Of a stretch of DNA of 64,000 nt, positions 12,801 to 26,125 are shown piece after piece. Each line of letters starts with the position of its first letter. Position 1 is the first letter of the stretch. A program made the position numbers and the translations under genes. A model generated the notes under the pieces. That model saw only the letters and a program-made list of their open reading frames with translations, was not told the DNA's origin and searched no databases. The stretch is from Ecdyonurus torrentis (lineage: Eukaryota > Arthropoda > Insecta > Ephemeroptera > Heptageniidae): assembly GCA_949318235.1 (NCBI GenBank), contig OX439131.1, forward strand, positions 2,417,809-2,481,808. The letters are read 5' to 3'.

Positions 12801-15510
12801 TAAATAGCATCAAAGTAATAAGTAATAAGCAAACATTAATTTGTATCTTAATTCGTACAAATTCGTATTTAAAATCCACGTTGACATTCTTACGTTAAAA
12901 TATAAACAAGCCTCGAGTCAGTTATTGCTACAATAATATAGTGAAATGAATGGTCGTTCTCCCTTTTATCTAAAACCGGTCAAAATACAGCCCCCCCCCC
13001 CCCCGGTGATTGTGCGATAGAAAGTCAATCACTCCTGTATCAATCAGTACGATGTCAAAGTTTTGGTCAATCTAGGAATTACATCTCACAACAAAAAGTT
13101 GATACTAAAACTTTACATGCGGGTAATATTTTGCGCATGTACACAACATATTTATTTACTTGTTTAATTTTGATAATAAAATCAATTCAATATTGATTTA
13201 TTGCATTCAATTTTCTTTATATCGTATCGTAATATTATAAAAACACAATAAAGCTTTTAGTCAAAAAACATGAATATTTCTCTCCCTTCATATTTTTATT
13301 ATTTTAAATTTATATATTATACTGTAATGTATATGATGAGACTCATCAGTGTTACGCACGAACAAATTATCTTCTGGAAAAAAAAAATTGCTATAAAAAA
13401 TAACAACTTTTTTTTTTGTGTGTTCACTTGACTGATATCTTCTTCATTTTTTCCAATAATGTTCCATATTATAGTAATGATATCGTCCTTTCACAAAATA
13501 TTGAAACCCTTTTTTTTTTTTTTTTTTCCTTTTAGTTCTGCAGGCTACACATTTCTAAATATTTAGAAAATATAATCTTAAAGTTATCGTTGAAAATATA
13601 TTTTAAAGTTTTGAAAAATATATAACAATTTTGAAACATTTAAGAAATTATTTGTTTTAAAACGTATTTATTGTGACTATTTTTTTTTTTACGTGAATGT
13701 AGTACTTTTTAATCATAAATTTAAATTTGTTATTTCGAATACTATGTTTATTAAATCATTGTGAAGGCCAAAAATATAGTCTTTGTCATATAATGAGGCG
13801 ACTAATATCAGTATGCTGTACTGCAAAGTTATTTTTAACCAGACTATAACACTACATTGCACCATTGCTTGGCATTGTAAAGCAGTAGACCACGTGCTTA
13901 ACTATGTTTTATAACAAATTTATCATTTTTTTTCATGTTTATGTAAACCTTTGAGCATAGGATTTTAAAATTAAGTTTATATAAAAAAGTTTGTCATATT
14001 TTTAATCAGGACTAAAACTCTTTATTTAAAAAAATATTTTGCTTTATCACAAGCATCAGGATCATAATAAAAAGAAAGCTAAAATTTGTCGTTTAAAAAC
14101 TACATTTTTTCCATTCGGTTCTAACGCTTACTTAAATATTTATTTTGTAAATTTTAACTTTTACTTTTGTTGTAAGTGACACCATAACCGTTGATTCTAC
14201 AATTCTTAAAGTATTGCATAACTGTTCAAGCTTTTATACACTTTTTTGCAGACGTATTAAAAAAAAACTTACTTACATTATATTATAATATGTATGAATG
14301 TCCAATCTAAGGATTAATCATCGGGGAGTTTTGAGTACACAGTGTATTATATAGAGCACTTTAAAGTATATAAAATAATTCTCCAAATATTATCATAAGC
14401 TTAAAGCTATGTCTGGCAAGTTTAAAATAAGACAGTTATTATATAAGTATTATTTTCTGGTTATATAACTCGGTACCTGAGCAACTTATTTCATGTAAAA
14501 CTTTTGTAATCTAACCTAAGTTAGGCCACATAGTCTGGTCATGGTACACAACGCACACACACAGCAGTAGCGTGGAACTAGAATAATATACTACATGTGG
14601 TTAGTGGGAAACTTGTAAGATTTCTTATATAATTGTTCAACATCGTATATTAAAGATATAAATTAATTATTATCAAAAGTAGCAGCAATAAGAATCGTGT
14701 ATTAACTTTCTTTGCTATGATTTAATTTTTATGATACATTTTTTGTATAATATTATTAATTACGGTGAAATTATATTGAAAATACTTAATAGACCCCTTG
14801 CACATTATTGCGCTTTGTCACCATGTTTGTGGTACCTAATGCTTTATTTCAACTGAACAAATTTTTTTCATATTCTTCGAGCTTATTAGGAGCTAGAAAT
14901 AAGGCTTTGATTGAGGTTTGGAGCTTCTTTTGCTTTAAAAAAAAATTACATTTTTCCTATGCTGACCTATGTATTTCTGACCAACAAAATGGCGGCTCTT
15001 AAATATGAGTGCAACCGGTCCATACTAATACTTAATAAATAAATACTTCATAAGAAATAAGTAAACAAAGAAATAGTAGTTATTAGCTTTTACGTTTTAT
15101 TGTACTTACATAATTAAACAAGAAATTAGTAGAAGTAATAATTAAAAGTACAGGTTGTTTTCTTATATAAAAACTATTTTAAATCGTAAGTTTATAAAAA
15201 TTATAATATCTTTAATTAACATTTAAAAGATTCAATAGATATCGCATAAATAAAATATCTAAATTTATATGTAAAATATATAAATTTAGATTTTTTATGG
15301 AAAACAGTTTAAAAATTATGACAAAAAAGTATATTTAACATGGTTTTATCCCCCCCATTAAATAAATGAAGACGGTAATACCTAATGTTATATGGTAATA
15401 CTAACAAGTCATCTTGTTAATATTTTTGAGCTTTCAGTTTGTTTATAATATGTTGTCAGTAAAATCAGTTTTGCAAAGTTTTCTACGATACTACATAAGA
15501 TTATATTTAC

Positions 15511-15647
15511 CATAATATCCTGACATATCCATGGGCACGACTTGCACTAGACGTCTGCACTTGATGAGTTCACGTAGAAAAAGTTGAGTACAGAAAAATA
15601 GTAAAACAAAATGTTGGTTATCCACTGGAATACCTTCAGCTACATCA
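15511..15647 (-). CDS. RGS7BP-like: R7BP-like gene, middle exon
   Basis: This 137-bp exon lies between a TTTGCAG acceptor (CAG at 15650-15648) and a TATTATG|GTAAAT donor (GT at 15510-15509). It begins with one base that completes the codon left by the 37471 exon, then has 45 open codons starting DVAEGIPVDNQHFVLLFFCT and continuing LFLRELIKCRRLVQVV. It ends with a single G that completes GAA with the next exon. In R7BP the matching position is a helix containing an 'LYIQLQCCLEMYTTEML'-like segment. The pattern of hydrophobic residues followed by acidic and basic residues agrees, but the identity is lower than in the other two exons. The frame is open only in the phase that both neighbours require, and that is the main support. 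The exon is too short to stand out by length. A TTAA-type MITE begins about 70 bp upstream of the acceptor. Confidence 0.72.
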
Positions 15648-15717
15648 CTGCAAACAAGCAAGAAGAACAAAACATTAGTATAATAAAATTATCAACTAAC
15701 TCTCATATCACTGATTA

Positions 15718-16055
15718 ATAAAAGGCACAGAACACAATGAACAAAAAACTTGTCTAACAGGTATAGCCAAACATACTTAAAAATCAACGTTGATTTGACC
15801 GAAGTCATTGAATTCTAATTTATTTTCCATTCACAAAAAGTTGGATACGGAAAATGACGTCACAGCTCGCTTGATTTACGAGCACGTAGTCCAGCGAAAT
15901 GTAAACGTCATATTCCTTAGCCATCTTTTAATGAATGGAAAATAAATTAGAAATCAATGACTCTGGCCAAATCAACGTTAATTTTCAGATCTGTATGTTA
16001 GGATTATAACCTGTCATTAGACAAGTTTCTTGTTCAAAGTTTTCTATGACTTTAA
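15718..16055. mobile_element. TTAA-type MITE, group 1 copy b
   Basis: It shares the group 1 arms: AAAATCAACGTTGATTT, CTAATTTATTTTCCATTCAC, and the inverse ATGGAAAATAAATTAGAAAT. The core has TGACGTCA at 15855-15862. The right end is CTATGACTTTAA (TTAA 16052-16055). The left end is TTAATAAAAGGCACAGAACA, so the left TTAA junction is mutated. It is more diverged than copy a. It begins about 70 bp upstream (gene sense) of the middle exon's acceptor. Confidence 0.82.
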
Positions 16056-16614
16056 TTAAACTTTGCTCTAAATATTCATTCATTCATTCAAAATAACATG
16101 AATGAAATCAAATTCCAGTCTATAAACAAGAGTATTATGTTTTTTTGCACATTAGCAATTGTTATCTCAAATAGTAAAATAACTCACAAGTTTTTTTATA
16201 TAGAATATAATAGTTCACTGCTTTTTTTAAATATTATTAAATTTATATGCTTGGGTTGTTCTATTTAAAAGTAGTTCACAGTTAAAATTATTCAACGTTT
16301 TTAGCTTGAAATCTCATTTAACATTATATGCATATGGGACTTTGTAAAATTTCTATACATACTATTTGTCGTATGGTGCAGTACGATAGTACTTTTTTCT
16401 TTTAACATAATTATTTATAAATAATTTTAAAAATTGCTTTCTTAAATTAAATTAATCAATCGATCAGGTATAATTAGACTGCTTTACAGTCTCAGAATCT
16501 TTTAGAAATTTATTTAATTAAAAGAAAAGAAATAAAAATAAAACTTTTGCATTGATCCAGGCAGTTCACGGTAACTATAAAGAGTTACAACAAGCATTAG
16601 CCCATTTACACATA

Positions 16615-16994
16615 CTCAAAAAAAGTGTGCATTACTTCAGTTACTTATCCTAACTTATTTGAGATAAACACTTTTGAGTTATGCAGCTAAAATAATGCAT
16701 TTTAGCAAATTATTAACAATAGCTAATTTAACTTAAAATAGCCTAAAATAGCTGAAAACAATTCAAAACAACTTAAATGAGCTATTGTTAATAATTTGCT
16801 GAAATGCATTATTTTAAATCAATTAGTAATTAATTAATTAATTAATTAATTAATTAATAATAATTATTAATATTATAATAATAATTAATAATAATTAATT
16901 AATAACAATTAATTAATAACAATTAATAACTCAAAAGTGTTTATCGTAAATAAGTTAGAATTCATAACTGAAGTAATAAACCCTTTTTTTGAGT
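16615..16994. mobile_element. Long nested-hairpin MITE with (TTAA)n expansion
   Basis: The outer arms, about 67 bp each, start ACTCAAAAAAAGTGTGCATT at the left and end CCCTTTTTTTGAGT at the right. An inner arm, TGCATTTTAGCAAATTATTA near 16697, is mirrored by TAATAATTTGCTGAAATGCA near 16790-16810. Between the inner right arm and the outer right arm lies a TAAT/TTAA simple repeat (about 16825-16925). No coding capacity. Confidence 0.78.
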
Positions 16995-17379
16995 GCATAA
17001 ATAAATACACACACATAATAGTGAAAATAATTGTCAATGATCCCTAAATCAAACGAAATACACATACATGATATACAATAATATGAATTTGATCAATTTC
17101 TTGAGTTATCGGTGTACATCAATTTCTTCTACTTTTTAGAGTTGAGATCAAAATATTCTGGTAACTTATAATACTATTTAAAGTATATATAAAACAATCA
17201 ATAGATTTTTAAATGAAGTATAATTCATTATTGAAATCTTAATGGCAGATTTTCATACGTTTTTGCAGTGATATAATAAGGGCTCCAAAAGAATATCACA
17301 TGATTTTACATCTTAAGTTTTTTAGATTGTATAATATAAAGGGAGCTAAAATTTTATACTATAATTATGTATGTATGTA

Positions 17380-17499
17380 CAGCTCTGGACAAAAGTTACC
17401 GAACGGGGCAGCGTCGGCCGCTGCGTTTTTTCATAAAGATAACATAGCGTAGTTGCTGGTTGCCTATGCAAATCGGTTGGGAACTTTTGGCCCGAGCTG
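17380..17499. mobile_element. Tc1/mariner-type MITE, 120 bp
   Basis: It is flanked by TA on both sides. The terminal inverted repeats of about 25 bp read CAGCTCTGGACAAAAGTTAC on the left and CAGCTCGGGCCAAAAGTTCC (reverse complement) on the right. The 'CAG...GGCCAAAAGT' ends and TA target are typical of Tc1/pogo elements. The interior (GGCAGCGTCGGCCGCTGCG) is a GC-rich palindrome. No transposase. Confidence 0.8.
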
Positions 17500-17960
17500 T
17501 ACAACATAAGTTGTTGTTGTTTTCTGTCAAGAATAACCACTTCTTTACTAAGCACAATTTTTTTAAACCATGATAAAGACCCAATACATAAAAAAATTCA
17601 TTATACTGACATATATTTTACGTTAGTAATTTAAATTTGTGATGAAAAAAAATTTAAACTGAAAAAAATTAATACACAAATTGTCAATATAAATATTTTT
17701 AAAGTTGCTATGAAATAGTTAAAAAACAGTATTTATTTTTAGAATAGAATGAAAATAAAATAATTTCCACGTAGCTGCGTGACAATAGTGCAAGTTAGTA
17801 GTTACTTATGTCACCGGAAACAAACTGTGTCAGTTGTTTTTAAATCACACTAAACGTTCACTTTTTTCTTTGATGACTAAATTGGAGCTCGTGGTGCACA
17901 CTTTGCTGCACGCAACCAGATAATTTGTCAGTGTTTAAAAAACACTTGTAATTCATATAC

Positions 17961-18278
17961 TTGGAAAATCTACAAACATTGAAATTGCAAGCAATATTTG
18001 CAAAAGCCTATTGGTTAGATTGCTTAGAAGTAGAAGACTTTGATGGATTAACCTCAGACTTCAAAATCTCGAAATATATAGAAAAAAAAAGTTGGAAAAC
18101 TTTTTCCTTTTCCGGGCAATTAAAAAGAAAGGCTGATCTACGAGCAACAGTTAGCACGATATTAAAGTTTCCATTGAGATCAGAAATAATTAGGGTTAAA
18201 TTTTGCAAATATGATTACAGATTAGCATTGCTTTTATTTATTTATTATTATATTATTTATTTTTCAATTTTTGGTTAA
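17961..18278 (+). other. Open reading frame of about 105 codons, unrecognised
   Basis: The frame lacks a canonical ATG near its start (TTG at 17961). It runs through mixed-composition sequence (WLDCLEVEDFDGLTSDF, then FSFSGQLKRKADLRATV) before degenerating into I/Y/F-rich AT sequence. The first 80 codons are better mixed than the usual chance frame here. I recognise no domain. It could be chance, or a decayed transposon or exon fragment. Confidence 0.15.
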
Positions 18279-19350
18279 AAAGAACTTTTGTTTAAAATTT
18301 CTGATATTTTTATGCTCAATCAATTGCTTATTGTTTTATATTCCAACGTCTTTCCTGATTTTAGAAAATTAAGAGTTTGAATAATTTTTTTTATAGCAAA
18401 ATAAAAATGGTTAAAAATTAATTGTGAAAAATTAAGAAGGAATTATTTTTGAGTTTTTATTTTGAAAATATGCAGTGTGTTCAAAAGTAATTTTTAAAAT
18501 ATTTCACAATTACTTTAAAATAAAATGTGGAGGGAGGGAGCTTGCAGAGGATTGAGGTTAACCCTTAATGCACTTTTTATAATTAGCATAGCTTATATTA
18601 ATGAGAAAATATGTTCATAACAACTAAGGCTTTTTTTTTTTTTTTTTTTTTACTTCCTCCTCCTATGTACAGATTAAGTTCCATACACAGTAGTAAATGT
18701 AGCAGCAGCAAAGACGTTTGTTTAGCCAAGTAAAGTTGATGTAACTCTCAGTTTATTGTCAATAATAAAACAAAGTTCTACATAGAATACTTACAAGTAT
18801 AAGAAAGGCAAAGCAAAAGCCACTTCTCACAAAAGACAATAATTATTTAACATGTTTTACGTCTTACACATCTAGTAAGTACATTAAAAACAAAAGTTTA
18901 AACTCTAAAACTTGGTTTTAACATTAAATTATAAAAGTTAATTGAACGTATCATAAGTTTATATATATAGTCTTTAAAGTAAAAAAAAGACCAATTTTAT
19001 CATGCTATTAAAAAAAAATAAAAGACTTTATAATAATAATAATAATAATAAGCTCGTCTAGGGTAATAAATGTACATTAAATTATATAAACTTTTCTTTA
19101 AAAACATAAATTACTATATTAAAAAAAAGGCATATAAAAGACGAAATTATCCTAGACATTATAGAAATATACTTTTTGTTAGACTGGAAGTTATAAAACA
19201 GGTGAACTCGACTTGATGGTAATTAATCATTAAACGCTCCATTAAAAAAAAGAAAAAAGGAACTCCTTCACTCTTTTTAAGTTTAAAATATTAAAATTGC
19301 AGTACAAACTTTGCATATTCACAAGAGAGGTATTTAAACAATGAATCGAG

Positions 19351-19478
<128 letters not shown>

Positions 19479-21512
19479 ACTTATACATATTATAGTCCAA
19501 TCTATTTTAACTAACGTGAAGGTACCTCATATAAAATGAAGCGGGACTTCTAGAGTGGGTATTGTACTGTAGAATGTTTGAAGTATTTCTTAAGTATATG
19601 CCTAACAAGTAATTTCTACTAAAAAGATTGTAAAGAAGAAAAATAGAAGCGCACTTGTACTAATAGTACACAGCACGCAGATTTTACGTACAATGATCTT
19701 TAAAACAAAAAAACACTTTTTTTTTTTTTTTTTTTTTTGTAAAAGTGAAATTATGTTGATTTACGGATACCCTTATGTTCATTGTGAATGGTAGTAATAG
19801 TGAGTGATAGTAGTTATATTAAAAAAAAATCAAAACTTTGTGTAGAAAATAATTAAACAGAACTGATTTAATGGAAATTCAAAGAAAGAAAGAAAAATGT
19901 GACTGCACCTAAATTGTACTGCAAAATATATTTCTCTAATTTTGTCCATGGTGTGTTTTCTTGGAACATTTAAGAATGAAAAGTAGCCCTCACAACTGAC
20001 GTAAGCTTAAGGAGCTATCTTCGTTCTCATAACAATTAACACACGTCAATTTACGCATAGTCTTATGTCCATTCTCAATGCTATACTTTATGTATTTTAT
20101 TGTTTTTGCTTCTGTTCCCTTACAAATTTACTTCTCAAATTTGTTTTAAACGCAAGTTGCTTGATAAAAAGTGGTGCTCAACGTGTCGGAACAAAATCTT
20201 TTGCCTGTTTCCACGCCACTTCTTGTTTCCTTTTTCTCCGCCTTTTTTTTTTTTTTTTTTCCCTCCTTTCTTTCTACACCCCCGCAGTCTGACGTTTTCC
20301 ACTGCTTGCTTTACTTTCTTGTGTCATAAGAGCTCACAGGAAAAAGAAAAAAGAAAAAAAAAGCGGATGAAAAAGGGGTAAAAAGAAAAAAACAAAACAA
20401 AACTGCGACGAGTCTTACAGGAACTAAGTGTTGCTAATGACTACAAGTACCATTTAGAAACAACATTTTTTCGTTTTATATTTTTTTTCCTTCTATAATT
20501 TCCTCTTTTAAATTCTTTTTTGTTATACGTAAAATTACTAATTACAGAAAATGTATACAGTGTACTTCACAGTAATTAATAAAATATTTTTAGCATAAAC
20601 ATAAGCATAATACTAAAATAAAAATAATTTTTTTAATATTTGAGTAAGCATATAGATTGTAATTTTTTTTATAATTAAAAGCAGGAAGTGTCATAAAAGT
20701 ATGCGCATAACAACAACGGTTTATTAAAAAAAAAAAAAAAAAAAAAAAACTAAACGTACGTATACTGAGAAATAAGGCGTGCGAGAGCAGTCAGTAATTA
20801 TGAATAATTTCCACAGCTTTATTTTGATTATTTTACTCGAGTTTTTTAGTATAAATAAAGTGTGCATGGTACCCCACCTGTTTCTGCAGTTTAATTATCG
20901 ACTATTCGTAAATAATTTTAAAGAGAAAGTAACAACAAAACGGTCTTCTCATATATAATGTCAAAATATAAATATACTGATCTGTTCTCTCTCTCTCTCT
21001 CTCTCTCTCTATACTATATGAGAGAAAAACAGTTTAAAAAATCTATACATATATTATTTTAATTGAATTATATAGTTAATGTAAAAATCAAAATAATATA
21101 CTGAAAAGTAGCTTTTAACACGCATGTATTTAATTTAACTTGTTTTCTAACTTTATATTCCTTATAATATAAATCATTTCTCATATCTCACATATCAAAT
21201 TATGGTTTATAAATATATTTTTTCCAAGCTCTATAATATTTTATTATACTATTCTTGTTTTGAACTAAAAAGTAATAAAAGTTGTTAAAGTAATATTACG
21301 TATGAATAAGAAATTTTCTTTAAAATACGTCTTGAAGTAATTTTTCTTTACTTTTTTACAGTCACGTTTTCGTTTTATATAAGAAAAAAAAACTGTTGAA
21401 TATATTATTGAGTATTGGCTTCGATATGAGTTTTTCATATATTTTTTACACGTATAAGTAGGTATGGGGATCATAGTATATGACACGGAGAGATTTAACT
21501 AGTAGTGTCAGG

Positions 21513-21515
<3 letters not shown>

Positions 21516-21586
<71 letters not shown>
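21516..21586. repeat. (GA)n microsatellite
   Basis: About 71 bp of uninterrupted GA. A short (CT)n tract lies about 510 bp before it (20988-21010). Confidence 0.96.
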
Positions 21587-21588
<2 letters not shown>

Positions 21589-23153
21589 GTGTTATATATT
21601 TACAAGCAGTATGCAGGGATATAGAGTATAATAATATTTGAACATGAGAATATCAGTATGAACTTACAAGGCAATAGAAAGACTCCCATCAAGATCATAA
21701 GCCTCACTGAAAACTCATCGTTCGATGACTATATATCTAAAATCTAAATCCTTATGGTTTGCTATAGCAACATACCTACATATACTAGGCAAATATTATG
21801 TAAGATTTAAGCTATAATATAGAGGATCAACTCACATTTTAGTATCAACAAAACTCTCATACCTACAACCTAACGTATATATTACCTATTTACATACATA
21901 ATATTAAAACTACTTCATTTTACTATACGGTCTACCAATAGAGCGTACGATATACTTTAAATATGAAACTTTATTTACATCGTTCAATTATTCATAATTT
22001 ATTTATAAAACGTATTTAGTATGTGTTTTAAGATCAGTTTATAAATCATATTATATATATGATGATACTGGTGTAAATATTGATAGAATTAAATGGTTTT
22101 ATATACCAAAAACAAAATTTAAATGTGGTATGTATATCGTTAAAAATCAATTATTGATCTTTTTAAATACATTTTAATTCAATTTGTATATTTAAATACA
22201 TTTTTTTAACTGTATAAATGTTTAAAGTCAAAATTTTATTTTTTTAAAGTAAATTCTAAATTTTTAAACCTTTTAAAAATACTTTTAATAATTTATAAAT
22301 CAGTTTTAGAACGAGCACTTTTCTCGTTTATAGTTTTCAATTTTTTCGATTACGTTTTTAAAAGATGCGTATAATAAAAAAAATTTCAACGAAATGAAAA
22401 CTTATTGGTATTCTATACGATTTTATGATCAACATTTAACTAACAACCTCAAAAATGTTATGTTAAATATTAATATGATTAAGTTACCATAGGCTTGAAT
22501 ACACAAGTTTTTTTTTTACATATCAATAATTTAATATAAATTCCATAAATACTTTAATATTATGAAATTTTTTTTTGAAGCATGACATGATATTTCACTC
22601 AATAATAGAAATATGTGTGATCCAAATGTGATTGGCGTGTATAAAATGTGACATTATATAGTAATTATTTTAACAAATCATTAAACTAAAAACCACATTT
22701 CACATTTTATTATAAAACAGTCATGAGTATCGTACAATAATTGCATTGGTTTTATTATATAAAATTGATCACTTTTTTACTTCATCAATATTACCATTGT
22801 TACTGGTATTATTGATTGGTAAAACTCTCGTAATTGTGAATAAATTTGATACTTGGTTTCGTAAAATAATAATTAAAAAAAAAATACAAAACAACAAAAT
22901 GAGTTATATTTTTCTATAAAGTTTAACGTATGTAAATACACTTAATTATTATAGAACTGAAATTGGTTTTAGAGTCAATCATTGGACTAACATAATACGA
23001 CATATTGATATATTAGAATTGGAGATATTATATTACTCTTACAGAATTGTCAATCAATAGTTATATAGTATTGTAAACTTTATATAACGACCAAAATTTC
23101 ATTACTCATATTTGAAATCAACAAGATTTTTCAATGACAAGATTTTCAAGTTG

Positions 23154-23154
<1 letters not shown>

Positions 23155-23199
<45 letters not shown>
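23155..23199. repeat. Poly(T) tract, about 45 bp
   Basis: Pure T followed by AGCTC. It may be the A-tail of a minus-strand retroposed sequence, but no body was recognised. Confidence 0.9.
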
Positions 23200-23201
<2 letters not shown>

Positions 23202-23533
23202 CTCTTTTATTAGATTGACAAATTTATATACCTATAACAAATTGTAATTGAAAAAAACTCAAGCTATAAAGTAAAAAAAAAGTGGTGTTAAAAAGACTAT
23301 AAAATGTGCAGAATGACATTGATTGTAAAGTGTAAAGTTTAGTTATGAGTTTTAAATCTCTTGGGAGAGACAACGTATGAGATTTGGAGTTCAGTTAAGA
23401 CTATTGTAGTTTGTGTATAGTTATAGGCCAAGAAGATATAGATAGGGTCGTGTGTGGATAAGAAGAAAGAGAGAGGGAGAGAGAGCGATAGCACCACAAG
23501 TATAAAGGGTTGAAGGCTACAATCAGTGTCAAG

Positions 23534-23536
<3 letters not shown>

Positions 23537-23620
<84 letters not shown>
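23537..23620. repeat. (CT)n microsatellite
   Basis: About 84 bp of CT. A short GA-rich stretch (23464-23486) lies about 50 bp before it, and another CT tract (23759-23780) follows. Confidence 0.97.
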
Positions 23621-23622
<2 letters not shown>

Positions 23623-24641
23623 CTGCAAGCGAATAAATCTGTCCGTACAAAAAAGATGGATGGGATTACGTATGGTAGAAAGTGGATGTGAAAGTTGGAG
23701 ATAGGACTCAGGTGTTGCAAGCAAGCAAGCAAGCAAAAGCAAAATCCTCCTCCCACTTTCTCTCTCTCTCTCTCTCTCTCCCTCTTTCTCCGTATCTTTC
23801 ATGTCTCATATCTGTATATTATAATACAGTATTACTATAAATGATAAGAACCTTTCTTTTTCCTGCAGCTTCTGTAACTTGCAAAATAATATTTCTTATA
23901 TATACAGCATTATAAATTATATTACCACTACTAACATCTTTTTATATTATATTATATAAAACATCAATACCATTTTTAAGAGGGTAAAACGAAGTTCCTG
24001 AGTTATAAACACACGTAAAGAAATTACACATTACGTGCTGTGAAAAAAAAAATTACTATGAGTCATAAAGAAAGTATACGTACTTTTTTATTTAGGTGTT
24101 TTTTTTATTATAAATAATTGATGTCAAAAAAGTGACATGTTCAAGAAACATTATGAAACTTAACTTTCAAGAGTGTTATACAATTGAAGTAATTATGGTT
24201 TAAAATCAATAATATTGATGTATATATAATAGATTAAAAATTAAATTTAAAAAGTAAAATAAATATAATAAATTGTATGTGTTTTAAAATTGAATTGATT
24301 GAATGTTAAATGACAGTTTTTTTTAGTGTTATAGGTTTGTTTATATATAAATTAATAGTAATACAAATTTGTTTTATAAACAATATTATTATATTTAAAA
24401 TAACTTTTATTCATTGTGTGGTTTAGTTTTATTCAAACACAATTGTATTCATTAATATATGTACAGTACGTTGCTATGTATATAATATATAAAGTATTAT
24501 AATTAAATTTTACTAATTCATGACAATTTTAAATAATATCAGTCTGCTGTACACAGTAAGTTTTATTAGAAATAAAGTGTTATGTTATATTATGAATATA
24601 CACTGAGAATAGGTAGTAATAGAGGCTAGTAAAACTGGTAC

Positions 24642-25150
<509 letters not shown>

Positions 25151-25213
25151 ATGTGTATGAAAGTTACTTGAGTATGTTTTCTCAAAGGAGCAACAACAAC
25201 ACTTGCCTCGTAC

Positions 25214-25214
<1 letters not shown>

Positions 25215-25267
<53 letters not shown>
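25215..25267. repeat. (GA)n microsatellite
   Basis: About 53 bp of GA, following the end of dispersed repeat B copy 1. Confidence 0.95.
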
Positions 25268-25271
<4 letters not shown>

Positions 25272-25552
25272 CTCTATGGGGAGAGACAGATAGTAAACAT
25301 GTGACTAATGAAATGTGACAGTATTCAAAACAATAATCTCTTTGTTATGCGGGAATTAAAATTTATTAAACTTAATATTGAACTACTTGATACTATAATC
25401 ATTATTTTATTATAATTAAAAACATTATCATTAAAAACTGTCATATAACTTATCTGTTCTAAGTATATTCTGTATAATACACGGGAAAAATACTGCTAAT
25501 GGCAGGTATATACCAAGGTCCATATATAAGAGGTTAGATGCTCCGGGAAAAG

Positions 25553-25687
25553 TTTTGGCCAAGGTCGCGCAGCTTAAAGGAATTCACCAAAGACGTCATA
25601 TCACCGGGTGTATTTTTATTCACCTTATCAGTGACGTAACTGGTGAACGCTGGTGAACGGCATCGTATTGGCTTAGAATCAAGTACA
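25553..25687. repeat. 135-bp near-identical repeat C, copy 1
   Basis: It is identical to 52021-52155 except for two substitutions, one near each end. It contains GCTTAAAGGAATTCACC, AAAGACGTCATATCACC and the inverse-like TTATCAGTGACGTAACTGGT, so the middle can fold. It has no counterpart ends matching the other elements except the TTAAAGG and GACGTCA motifs. The flanks of the two copies differ. Confidence 0.85.
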
Positions 25688-25732
25688 GCTCTGGCCAAAA
25701 GTTCCCGAACGGGAACTTTGAAACCAGAGCTG
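25686..25732. mobile_element. 47-bp minimal Tc1-type hairpin
   Basis: CAGCTCTGGCCAAAAGTTCC followed by CGAACGGGAACTTTGAAACC and AGAGCTG is essentially two terminal inverted repeats back to back, of the same family as 17380-17499. TA precedes it. The right flank is TC, so the right TA is lost or the junction is rearranged. It abuts or overlaps by two bases the end of repeat C copy 1. Confidence 0.65.
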
Positions 25733-25796
25733 TCTACTTTTATAAACAACCTCAAAATTTTGATTGGTGTAAAATATGTGTCACAATCATAAATAC

Positions 25797-26125
25797 TTAA
25801 AGGGCCTCTGGCCTCAAAAACAAATTTCCTCTCAATTATAAATCATGAGATAGAATTATTATAAATACACATATTTTGTGCTTTAACCCTTCAGAACTCT
25901 CGTAAACTGGGAAGAAAACTTGTAAAGTAGGCAACCCGCGCTACAGTTTCTATTGTAGACCCGGAATTGTTGACGTCATGAAGTCCTAAAGTTACCTACT
26001 TTACAGTTTTTCAATCCCAGTTTGTGAGGCTACAGAAGGGTTGAAGGATATAATATATGTATGAATGATGAATCTCATGAATTTTACGTTTTTGATTCAA
26101 CTGTTTGAGGCCCGGAGCCCCTTAA
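25797..26125. mobile_element. TTAA-flanked palindromic MITE, group 4
   Basis: TTAA lies at 25797-25800 and 26122-26125. The ends TTAAAGGGCCTCTGGCCTCA and (reverse complement of the right) TTAAGGGGCTCCGGGCCTCA pair. Inner arms AACCCTTCAGAACTCTCGTA and AAACTGGG pair with CCCAGTTTGTGAGGCTACAG and AAGGGTT. TGACGTCA at 25971-25978 lies at the centre. No coding capacity. Confidence 0.85.

Noticed and set aside
25534..25755. 73-codon minus-strand frame across repeat C copy 1
   Set aside because: The nearly identical copy at 52021 has no equivalent frame beyond the repeat, and the frame spans a transposon hairpin.
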